Shown here one piece after another: positions 1-8,421 of a DNA stretch of 64,000 nucleotides. Position 1 is the first letter of the stretch. Each line of letters opens with the position of its first letter. The stretch covers positions 40,827,501 through 40,891,500 of the forward strand of contig CP142458.1 in assembly GCA_038049695.1 (NCBI GenBank). The letters are read 5' to 3'. Position numbers and translations under genes: made by a program. The stretch is from Cinnamomum chago. Its lineage: Eukaryota; Streptophyta; Magnoliopsida; Laurales; Lauraceae. The notes below the pieces were generated by a model, which was not told the DNA's origin, did not search any database, and saw only the letters and a program-made list of their open reading frames with translations.

Positions 1-399
1 AAGGACATTGGGCAAGGGTGAGTGATTTTAAAGCCCATTACTTGAAATGGTCCTCATCAAAAACAAGGAAAAAAGCAAAATCATCATCATTGCCAAAATC
101 ATATCATTCATTGCCAAAATCATATCATTCTTTTTAATTAAAACATTTTCCTTTAAAGAGTTGGGCAGTAGAAAAGAAACTGTGGCCAATAAAGGGCTAA
201 ATATTGAATTTTCTTATTTTATTAAAAAAAACTTAAAAAGAAGTAACTATTTTTAAGGGCCGGTTTGTGGGTATAAAAGATGAAAAGAAGTAACTATCCT
301 TTCCTGACTGATTTTTAATTTTTCTCACCGCTCGCCGCAGTCGGTAATGTGAAATAAAAGAAAAATAAATAAAATGAAAAATATTTCTCTTATAACTCA

Positions 400-720
400 T
401 TTCGGACTCCCCAGCCCTGTATTCCTCCCTCCTCCTCTTTCGTCTCCCTCTCTTCCTCCACGACATAGGGCGCCGATCCCCCCTCTCCCCTCCACTGGCG
501 CCGCTCCGCTCCACTCCCCCCTCTCCCCTCGACTGGCGCCGCTCCGCTCCACTTCTCCCCCCCCCCCCCCCCCGCTCTTTCTCCCTCTCTCTCCCCTCCT
601 AGCATCGCCTGGCCAACACCCATCTCTTTCCTCCCCTCTCCTTCTCCCCCTCCCCTGCAAATTCTAACCATCTCTCGCTTCCGGACCGGCCCTCTCCTCC
701 CTTTCTGTATAATCTCCCCC
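400..720. repeat. Pyrimidine-rich low-complexity tract with 38 bp duplication
   Basis: The + strand is almost pure C/T with a run of 17 C at 557-573. A 38 bp unit containing ACTGGCGCCGCTCCGCTCCA occurs twice in tandem (about 480-555). Open frames on both strands here encode only Pro/Ser/Leu or Gly/Arg/Glu repeats and are composition artefacts. It could be the pyrimidine-rich 5' leader of the captured RopGEF gene just downstream, but nothing proves that. Bases 1-399 hold nothing I recognise. Confidence 0.6.
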
Positions 721-783
721 GGTGCACATTAGCAAATAGCGTAATTAATGTATTTTTTTCAAAATCTTCTGCCATTGTTGCAG

Positions 784-1264
784 AGGTTGATATGATGACG
801 GAGCGGTTCACCAAGCTTCTACTCAGAGAAGACATGTCCGGCCAAGGGAAGGGAGTCTGCATCGCACTTGCAATCTCAAATGCTATCACAAATCTCTCTA
901 GGGAATTTCGTTTACCTTCTCCTTCTGTAACTTTTGGTACTTTTTATTGTATTTATTTCAATTTGATTTTGAGGAAAAATGTGGCTTTCAAATAACATTA
1001 TAGATCTCTCTGGTGAATTTTCTTAACTTCTTCTTGTGTAATTTTTTGGGGTTTTCTCAATTTATTTAAGTAGTTTCTGGGTGAAAATGACAATCCAAAT
1101 GGCACTGAAATCTGTGGTGAATTTTGCTTCTCAAATGCCATTACAAATTTCCAGTAAATTTCACTTTATTGTAGGAACTCCCAGACAGTGATGGCCTTAC
1201 ATTTGATCAGGTTATGGTGGCCAGACCTTGCTCAGGTCTCTACATGAACCTCCCTGCGCTTAAG
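784..1264 (+). pseudogene. RopGEF (PRONE domain) gene fragment
   Basis: Two coding blocks match the plant-specific PRONE domain of Rop GTPase exchange factors, which activate ROP/RAC small GTPases at the plasma membrane. Block 1 (784-899) follows an acceptor ending GTTGCAG and reads through [17 protein letters not shown] and then [16 protein letters not shown], a highly conserved PRONE stretch. Block 2 (1175-1264) follows an acceptor ending TTGTAG and contains FDQVMVARP and GLYMNLPALK, which lie further along in the same domain. About 45 residues expected between them (the region around FGELW and the segment before the second block) are missing, block 1 lacks a GT donor at its expected end, and coding stops resembling the family after 1264. 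This is a fragment, not a gene. The family match is strong; function as such is excluded. Confidence 0.75.
868..1168 (+). repeat. Diverged triplication of a RopGEF exon edge
   Basis: Three related stretches begin at about 870, 988 and 1131. Each has the pattern TCAAAT-(about 6)-ACAAATCTCTCT or close variants, followed by a T-rich tail. The first copy is the end of the RopGEF coding block. The other two look like degraded copies of the same exon edge, spaced 118 and 143 bp apart. The copies are diverged, so the call rests on reading by eye. Confidence 0.4.
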
Positions 1265-3493
1265 TGTGGCCGGCAACATCTTTCCTCCTCCACTCTCTTC
1301 ATCTCTTTGCCATCTCCTTCACAGGTATTTAGGGCTTGTTATTATTTTAGTGATTTTCTGCTTTTACTCAGAGACCGTTTTATCACATAAGTGCTTATTG
1401 GATGGAAATTAGTCTCTGTATACATTGTTACAAGTGAAAAAACATATTGGTTTTCTATGGTTCTGTATTTGTTCTTGTTTTTTTTTTTTATTTCTTTGGA
1501 AATGGGTGTGTTCAATTGTGATGAGTACTTAATTTTGAAGATGGTGGATGGATTTAAACTGGTTGACTTTTTAATCAGATTGCCCAACTAGACCTAATAC
1601 TGAAATTGTTCATGGTGATTCCCCAAGTCAGATGGTTTGTAAGCTCATAATACCATCATGGGTGTCTTCAAGCCTTCCATCTCTCTAGTGGGCCTTCCAT
1701 TTGAGCACCGTGGATTGCTAAAACATTGGACCCAGTTGATGGCTTACTAGTTTCAGCTCTAACCATAATTTTCAAATCTCACTCAAATCTCATTCTGAGA
1801 ATACAAGTCATCTTTGTTCTAAAACTAGTGTCTGATAGTTCAAGTCCAAGCAACAAATATTACAGTAATGAACACTTTATGGTTACATTTATTGTGTTAT
1901 AAGTATAGCTGATTGTTATAGATGGAGTCCCAATTTATGAAAGAGTGGTGATGGAAGAACATGAACTTGTTAGGGTGAAGGTGGCCTATGTTTTTTATCA
2001 TTCAAATTCGTATTAAGATGGTTGAGTTGGCTAGCAGTGATTGAAATCTTTTCCACCAATGGTCAGAAGCCAAAGGTCTTGGCTTGTCTGTAATGACTAG
2101 TTTAACCTAACCTATTTGATTCAGTTGAAGAACCTAGTTAACATGGTCACATTCAACGGGACGACATGAAAAAGGGCTCATCTGCTCTTTTGAGAAAAAA
2201 ATTATGTGCAAAGTGCAAGGTCCATCACACCACAAGCACTGATGTCCAGATTTCTTCTGCGCTGCTTAAAGCAATATGATTGTATTCATCAGTTACCTAA
2301 ATCAAGTTGATTAATGAGAATCCTCTTTGAATCCCTTCCATTTTAATCCTTCTCTGACAGTGACTAAAAAAAGATGACTACGAAAGAAAGGTAACTTCTT
2401 GTTATAAAAAAAAAAAAAGAAAGGTTATTTCTTCTATGTTCAGGAATACTCAAAATAAATCCAACAATCGCCACTTATTCTAAATGATTTTAAACTTAGA
2501 AACATATATATATATATTGCAATTGAAAGTGCCATTCATCTTGAAATTGCGCTAGTCTAATCACATTAAAGTTTGTCAATGTGCATAATGACAGTGGTCT
2601 TGAACTAAGAATCCCATCTAAGGAACCATATTATAGAAATTACATAAATTTCTTATAAGTTGAAGTGTTTTGAAGAGCTAACATGTTAATGATCTGTGCC
2701 TGAATACCAATTTAGTAACTGTTGTAGTGGACCATCCCAAATCTCAAAGGAGCATTCACTTCCACACACGTCTACCAGAAGTGCAAATGTGTGACCTGAA
2801 TCACTCTACGAACATAGAGCCATTAGGAGTCTAGACTCAAACCTTTCCTATATTGATAAAAAAGTGCGTCAGTTAACTCTTGATGGGAATGGAGATCATG
2901 ACCTCTGTTTTTTAGTTCTTTTCCGGTTCACTGCTATGATCTGTTGTTCTCATTGGTCCCTAAAATCCATGATATCAATTGGCAGATTGTGCTATTAGCA
3001 AGGAAACATCACCTTTTGAATCAGTACCAACATGGAACTCTTTAATTCACACAAATGAAATATGCTGAAAGACTCATCTGTGTAAAAGATGAAAAAAAAC
3101 CAGAAAAGAAGAATTAGCTGAAAAAATTACAGTTCCATCTTAAGATAGATGAGTAATTACAGAGCACTGAATTGTAATTATTTGCACTTAAATCTGAAAA
3201 GAAAGATTATCATGCAGAGTCTTTTAAAAATAAGCCTTAAAACAATCATCTAGTTCTTTATCATCATCTGAGCCTTATCAGCTTAATCTAAATAGAACTC
3301 ATGTTTCAATGAACTTGCTCTGCATTCACATACACATGTGCAAGTTAAGAATACATTATTAGAATAGGTGAAATTCCTTCATAAATACAAATTATTCTGA
3401 AAGCATTGTGGCAAGCACAAACCATGAAATTCTTCTCAATACCAAACCATGACTCCATTTCTTCATTAGCTTATATGCATGCTTGACACATAG
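1265..3493. other. No recognisable gene
   Basis: AT-rich DNA between the RopGEF and PDI fragments. I see no conserved domain, LTR, TIR or RNA gene. A short open stretch near 1921-2010 has no family I recognise. The region probably belongs to captured introns or CACTA filler. Confidence 0.4.
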
Positions 3494-3605
3494 TGGCATG
3501 CGAAGGCCGCCTCGTTGCTTGGCATCAAAGGATTCCCAACATTGCTTATGTTTGTCAACAGGAGTTCTCAACCTTATACCGGTGGGTTCACAGGGTCAGA
3601 ATTCT
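3494..3605 (+). pseudogene. Protein disulfide isomerase-like fragment (thioredoxin fold)
   Basis: After a CATAG acceptor, the frame starting TGG CAT GCG AAG encodes [19 protein letters not shown] and then QPYTGGFT. This is the second half of a thioredoxin-type domain, including the cis-proline loop (GFPT) and the strand after it, as in plant PDI-like proteins that act in secretory-pathway protein folding. The catalytic CxxC lies upstream in such domains and is absent here. Similarity is lost after about 3605 without a clear donor site. It is one isolated exon-sized piece on the same strand as the neighbouring gene fragments. The thioredoxin/PDI assignment is good; the exact subfamily is a guess. 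Confidence 0.65.
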
Positions 3606-4084
3606 TGCATCCTTGATTTGTTTTAGTCTTGGAAATTGTGTTTTTAGCCATTTGTTTGAATTATATAGAACCCCTTTCTTAATTTCAAGTGATAAAGGCA
3701 AAATTGCAAATCTGTAATAAAAAGTAAAGGATACATGAAGAAACAGCGTATAATGAAAATATGCACTCCATTGTACTGATTGTGGTCCATGTTCTTACTA
3801 TTGCTACTTGATGGATATAATGTTTATATATCAGCTCCATGTCTCCATCATTGTCTGCACCATGTCATTTTAAGGGAATTGATAGGGCAGGGCTTTCTCT
3901 GTACCTCGGCGAGCTGCTGAGGACTGCTTCCCTCCCCTGGTAATCCCCATTTGTAGATGCATTCAAATATGAGTTTCCTATAGTGTGTCTGAGTGTGAGT
4001 GTGTATGTGTGAGTGATTCGGATTTTGGACTACTTCCCTTGGTAATCGCCATTTGCTGATGCATTCACACAGGTTTTCTACAGT

Positions 4085-4089
4085 GTGTT

Positions 4090-4158
<69 letters not shown>
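4085..4158. repeat. (GT)n(GA)n microsatellite
   Basis: A GT run passes directly into about 25 GA units. A related imperfect GTGT tract lies at about 3985-4015 inside a partly duplicated segment; both copies share TTTCCTATAGTGTG or TTTTCTACAGTGTG just before the repeat. Confidence 0.9.
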
Positions 4159-4161
<3 letters not shown>

Positions 4162-4211
4162 GAGGTGAAGTTGAGGTTTGCTAAGAAGTTTTCATCTCTA
4201 ATCTTGTTTGG

Positions 4212-4276
4212 CCTTCACAAGAGCTAATTGCAAAAGATCTACATGGCATGGAGTGGAGGTTTAGGCATATCTGCAG
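4212..4276 (+). pseudogene. Auxin response factor B3-domain exon fragment
   Basis: The 65 bases read PSQELIAKDLHGMEWRFRHI plus two residues and then meet a perfect donor (CAG|GTATGT). This is the DNA-contacting start of the ARF B3 domain, a plant transcription-factor family controlling auxin-responsive genes. ARF genes commonly have an intron at the position after RFRHI(F)R, which supports a genomic copy with its splice site rather than a retroposed cDNA. The next expected exon (starting GQPRRHLL in the family) is not found downstream. It lies 54 bp after a GA microsatellite. A single exon with no partners is a captured fragment, not a working gene. Confidence 0.7.
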
Positions 4277-4593
4277 GTATGTGAATTTGTTTGCCTGCTT
4301 CAATTATTAAGTGGACAGTTTGTTATCTTGTTTCATTCCTTAATGTCTGGATGGATATTTTGGGAGGAGCTAGCTTGCTCAGGTATATACCAATGCACAT
4401 TAAACAATGTTAAAAGCTGCAGAATACCTAGAAATGGATACTACCAGCTGTTTAAGACATTTTCTTATTCTTGAAACAAAGGTTTTTCTTGCATTTTCCC
4501 TACATATGCTTTAAGTTTGATGTTTTTCACACATGTTTATGTATTTATATTTTGTGGCATTAAACTGTACTATGCTTTGATTATCACTTCTAG

Positions 4594-4850
4594 GCAAGCT
4601 GGAGGATGCTGTTAACTATGGCACTAAGGTACCCATGCTCTGCTCAACTAGATTAATGATACGCTTTATTGAGAAGTTCTATTCATTTTATTCTGTACTT
4701 TTAAAATTCTAATTCTTGTTACTTTCTATACTATGAAACTCAAAGGCACTATCGAAGCTCGTGGTAGTATGTGGTCCATATCATCGAATGACTGCAGTGG
4801 CATACAGCCTTTTGGCCGTAGTTCTTTACCATACTGGCGATTTTAACCAG
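4594..4850 (+). pseudogene. CLU/FRIENDLY-type (clustered mitochondria) TPR-region fragment
   Basis: Two exon pieces flank a 117 bp intron. Exon a (4594-4628, after TTCTAG, before GTACCC) reads KLEDAVNYGTK. Exon b (4746-4850, after CAAAG) reads [17 protein letters not shown] and then [17 protein letters not shown]. Together they match the C-terminal tetratricopeptide region of CLU-family proteins (plant FRIENDLY and REC), which affect mitochondrial distribution and chloroplast coverage. Both exons are open, in frame across the intron, and close to the consensus I remember. After 4850 the expected TIYQQKALDINERELG segment is absent and no donor is visible. Known plant members are over 1000 residues; here about 47 remain. 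High confidence in family, none in function. Confidence 0.75.
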
Positions 4851-5693
4851 ATACGAGTTTTAGCATGCATACAGACATACATAGGTCATAGTTGTATGCG
4901 TAACACAATGTTATTGGTCTAATAAAGTGACGTGTCAATTAAAACCATGAGCATAATGGTGAGGATGTATCCAAGGAAAACCTGTTTATTAAAACCACAT
5001 TGTGCTGCATTTGGCACTTAGTCATATTGGGAATGGAACTTGGTGAATTAATCTAATTTTTAGGAATTTTGGAGTTTTGGATTAACTGGTCCTTTTCTCC
5101 ACAAAAAAAATGAAAATTATTAAAAAGAATTTAGACTTGGTCTTGTGCTCACTGTAGATTGGAAACTTTAGAAATCCTGTTATTTGAAGAAGCAGGATTT
5201 TGTGGATTGCAGATTGCCACCAAGCTGTCAGGATGTTGGTTGTCATTTTGCATTTTTTTCCTAGCAAAGTCAAAATTGATGGAAAGGAAAAGGACACATA
5301 AAATGTCTGTACTGCAGCTGTAAGGTGCTCATGATGGAACCACAAGGTTCACTTCGAGTCTGCTCATCTTTGAATAAGAATACTTGCAAAATGGCAACTA
5401 ACATGCTGATCCTTTGGCCTGATACTTATAGATCATGTCAGTGGTGGAATGGGAATTTTAAAATTTTCTATCTGAATAGAATACTAACGTTTGAACGTGT
5501 CTTTGTCCATTTTTATTTATTGTCCTTTATTGTGGCAAAAGCACCTCAAAGGCTTTTTTATGAGCTGATCCTTGTTTATTATGAGATTATCCTCCTGATT
5601 GGTCCATAGTGTATTAAATGATCGAACAGAGTTACAGGTTTACTTCTTTTCTCTGTTTTTGTGCCTCCCTGGATCAGAATAATACATCTTCAG

Positions 5694-5765
5694 GTCATGG
5701 GGAGCAGGACAAAGATTTTTATCGTTCTTGAGTTTGATACTGGGGGAGAGCTCTTTGACAAAATT
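5694..5765 (+). pseudogene. CIPK (CBL-interacting protein kinase) exon fragment
   Basis: A 72 bp exon with perfect borders (acceptor CTTCAG, donor GTAAGT) encodes VMGSRTKIFIVLEF and then GGELFDKI. This is the hinge between kinase lobes in the SnRK3/CIPK family, which acts with calcineurin-B-like calcium sensors in ion and stress signalling. Intron-rich CIPK genes carry an exon of this type. No ATP-binding, catalytic-loop (HRDLKPEN), activation-loop or NAF exon is recognisable in the window. It is the last of five gene fragments on the + strand before the CACTA subterminal repeats. A real CIPK gene here is unlikely. Confidence 0.75.
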
Positions 5766-6439
5766 GTAAGTTCTGGAAAATCTCTGGTTGACCTATTTTC
5801 AGCCTTGACATTGAGAAATGCTTTTCCTTGTGGGTTGAGACCATAGTGTCGCATAACCAAATGGATTCCATGATGAAGAGCAGTGTTGGCCTTTTGTGAA
5901 AGCATCTATAAATAGATGGTTAAAACAAAATACAACCATCTAACTTCAATGAAGGATGGGATGGTAAAAATTTGTGAAGAAGTTTTATTTCCCATAATCT
6001 CCATGCTCTTGAGGTTGTAATGGTGAATGCTTTGTGTTGGAACTTGGAACTAGTAATTAATTGGCATCAGCTTGGATATATACAAGATTGCTGCTTTATC
6101 AATCATATGTTAGAAGATCATACCACTATGATACCTTATCAATCATATGTTAGAAAATCCTATTATTTTTTGCTGCGAGAGTTTTTATTTTTATTTTTGG
6201 GTAAAAACGTGTGGAAAAAAGACTCTACGTAAGTTGCCTTTTATCTTCTTTGTTCACCATGTTCTCATATAAGTTGAATAGGAGAAACGGTCGAGTGAAT
6301 TTAGGTACAACACAAGTACTAGTGAGAAATCTTTGTTGTGGTTGTTTACTTCTTCACAATCAAATGATGCTTATTGGAGTAGATACTAGTCACATTGTTG
6401 TTTTAATTGTATTTTCTTTTTCAAAATTTCAGGTACTCA
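5766..6439. other. No recognisable gene
   Basis: AT-rich sequence with a small duplication (TATCAATCATATGTTAGAA at about 6095 and 6137). There is no domain or transposon end that I can support. Confidence 0.4.
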
Positions 6440-6590
6440 AGGGGTAGTAAAAATAGATTAAAGACGTGCAACTTATCTAAGGATTTGATTCAAGATAGAT
6501 CGGAATGGAGAAACAAAATTGATGCAGCCGACCCTAACATAAGTGGGACAAGTCTTTGATGATGGTGATGATGAAGTAACTCTGAGGAAG
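6440..6590 (+). mobile_element. RTE-type LINE, 3' end remnant
   Basis: The frame around 6470-6560 reads SKDLIQDRSEWRNKIDAADP followed by stops and a (GATGATG) tail. This matches the last residues and short-repeat tail of plant RTE-clade non-LTR retrotransposons, in which a segment GCCGACCC...GTGGGACAAG...TTTGATGATG closes the element. Everything upstream of this 3' piece is missing or unrecognisable, as expected of a 5'-truncated insertion. A second tail of the same type lies in the kinesin gene near 57774-57845 on the other strand. Confidence 0.55.
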
Positions 6591-6966
6591 TAGATCGTAG
6601 CCGCATCATTGTAGCATGTAAAAGATTCTGTGCATAATTTTGGAACTGTTATTATTGCTTTTATATTTTTAATTTGAATGGAATTTTGAAGTGAAGATTT
6701 TATAGTTTTCCTCTTATGGATTACCTTGTTTATTTCGATCACAGACATTTGTGGATGTTAAAGATTTTTGGAAATGATCAAGTAATAATATTTGTGTATT
6801 TTAGAGATTTGTGGGTTTATTTTGGTTTATGGATGTAGGATATTTGGTTGTGGATGTTATTTTGGAATTGTTGGTGAACCTATTTTAATTTGGGTTGTGC
6901 ATCAAGTTTTTGTTTGAACAGATATTCAGATTCCTATTTGTGGTAAACAGGGAGAAATTAAAATTT

Positions 6967-7680
6967 AATTTAAAAATAATAATATGTATAACCAGCATTG
7001 TGTATGCGTCATCAAATATGTACATCGATGCTAGTATGTGCGTTGACAATTGTATAACCAACATTATTATACGTCGCAGTGAGGTAAATCTATTTCCCGA
7101 CGCACTCACTGCATCGCCAAAAGTAATTTTCCTGCATCGTTGAATACATTTCCCGACGCTTCAACATGTTGGGATATGTATCACCGGCGTTATATATGCG
7201 TCGTCAAATATGTATTCCGACGTTAGTATGTGCATTGACAAATGTATAACCGATGTTAATATGCGTCGGCAGTGGGTTAAATCTATTTCCCTACGCACTC
7301 TCTGACGTCGCCAAAAGTAATTTTCCTGCATCGCTGAAGACATTTCCCGACGCTTCAACACGTCGGGATATGTATTACCGGCATTGTATATGCGTCGTCA
7401 AATATGTATTCCGACGTTAGTATGTACGTTGGCAATTGTATAACCGACGTTATTATGCGTCGGCAATGAGGTAAATCTATTTCCCGACGCACTCTTTGCG
7501 TCGTCAAAAGTAATTTTCCTGCGTCGTTGAAGACATTTCCCGACGCTTCAACACGTCGGGATATGTATTACCGGCATTGTATATGCGTCGTCAAATATGT
7601 ATTTCGACGTTATTATGTGCGTTGGCAAATGTATAACCGACGTTATTATGCGTCGACAGTGAGGTGACGTTGACAACTAA
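6967..7680. repeat. 193-194 bp tandem array, CACTA subterminal
   Basis: The unit is repeated about 3.6 times. The landmark TTCAACA(C/T)GT(C/T)GGGATATG recurs at 7161, 7355 and 7548, giving spacings of 194 and 193 bp. Each unit carries many CCGACG/CGTCGG half-sites, some facing each other, plus a TCGTCAAATATGTA block. Arrays of short direct and inverted motifs near the ends are typical of CACTA elements, where transposase binds them. The last unit degrades at about 7680 into more scattered CGACG motifs up to the terminus. Confidence 0.8.
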
Positions 7681-7901
7681 GTTCGATTTTTTCCCGACGC
7701 AGTTAACATTGCCGACGTTTGGGACGACGCACCATTGCGTCGGTGAATAGCCCTTTTTAGCCGACGCTAAACATTATTACGTCGGGAATGGTTTTCCAGG
7801 CATAAGGTTGCCGACGTGGTGCCGACGCATTGTACTACGTCGGTAAAGCCTGTCCCGACGCAATTCTGATTTTTCAAGACGCGGTGACCGCGTTGGCAAA
7901 A

Positions 7902-7919
7902 CTGTATTTTGTTGTAGTG
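7902..7919 (-). mobile_element. CACTA terminal inverted repeat (right end)
   Basis: The - strand reads CACTACAACAAAATACAG. The adjacent host bases (7920-7922, ACT on +) would be one copy of the 3 bp target duplication. The flanking LINE frame is coherent up to 7920 and stops making sense exactly here, confirming the boundary. Confidence 0.8.
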
Positions 7920-8421
7920 ACTTGGGGAGTAGAGCTATGAAGAAAGTGTTAGAAGCTCTGTGGATCCTTCTAGATAGAAAGAAATGTTGCACAACTGAAG
8001 AGACAGTTTGGCCTATGATGCTCCAAGTTGCAGTGAAGAAAGCCCCATTAAAACCATCAGGGCCAGGGGAACTATTCTTTTTTAGAGAGAAGATTGCTGC
8101 TTTAATCTCTTCTAAAGAGGGAATGGAAGTGAGGAAGGAGTTTTCTGAGGCAGAAACCTTAGGGCTATTAATTTGGAAAAGGGAGGGGCTAGGTTGGCTG
8201 TCCTGAGACTTGAATAGATTGGAGAAGAAATCCACTACATGGGCTTGGATGATAGCTTGGTCCTCTGTGATAGAGCCATTAACAAAAATTTGGTGAATAG
8301 AGTTGAAAGAGCTCCTAGCCTTAGCTGATAGGTGAAAAAACTTTGTATTTTGGTCACCCTCTTTCAGCCAATTAATTCTGGATCTTTGTTTCCAGTGAAT
8401 TTCTTGAGCAGAGAGGGCCTC
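7920..8421 (-). pseudogene. LINE ORF2, start of reverse transcriptase
   Basis: The - strand encodes the linker motif WKQRSRINWLKEGDQNTKFF (about 8415-8345), then NLFKSQD, and then the RT entry motif SLKKNSSPGPDGFNGAFF near 8075-8020, ending FFIALLPK at the CACTA junction. These are the standard landmarks before and within the first RT block of plant L1 elements. The catalytic FADD block is missing because the element is cut. The visible open frame runs on a few codons into CACTA DNA, which is chance. Confidence 0.85.

Larger units (their letters stand above)
1..7919. mobile_element. CACTA-type DNA transposon, right part with captured host-gene fragments
   Basis: The right edge is fixed: at 7919 the - strand starts CACTACAACAAAATAC, a typical En/Spm (CACTA) terminus, and the next base belongs to a LINE reverse transcriptase reading frame. 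The subterminal DNA (about 6967-7900) is packed with CGACG/CGTCG motifs, as is usual for CACTA ends. No LINE sequence reappears to the left and no second CACTA terminus is visible, so I infer that the element extends beyond position 1 and is over 7.9 kb. No transposase is visible, so it is probably non-autonomous or its transposase lies outside. Inside are fragments of five host genes on the + strand. Alternatives are a deletion joining a CACTA end to unrelated DNA, or a Helitron carrying the fragments beside a short CACTA end. The terminus is secure; the full extent is inference. Confidence 0.55.

Noticed and set aside
374-671. Overlapping ORFs on both strands rich in Pro/Ser/Leu or Gly/Arg/Glu
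   Set aside because: They come from a C/T low-complexity tract with a run of 17 C; no domain and no conserved start context.
5694-5765. A working CIPK kinase gene
   Set aside because: Only the hinge exon is present; glycine-rich loop, HRD, DFG and NAF exons are absent from the window.
1-5800. Helitron as carrier of the captured gene fragments
   Set aside because: I found no TC start or CTRR end with a hairpin at a convincing place, whereas a CACTA terminus and subterminal repeats are clear. Not fully excluded.
6967-7680. CRISPR-like array
   Set aside because: Units of 193 bp with degenerate inner repeats in plant DNA beside a transposon end; no short repeat-spacer pattern.
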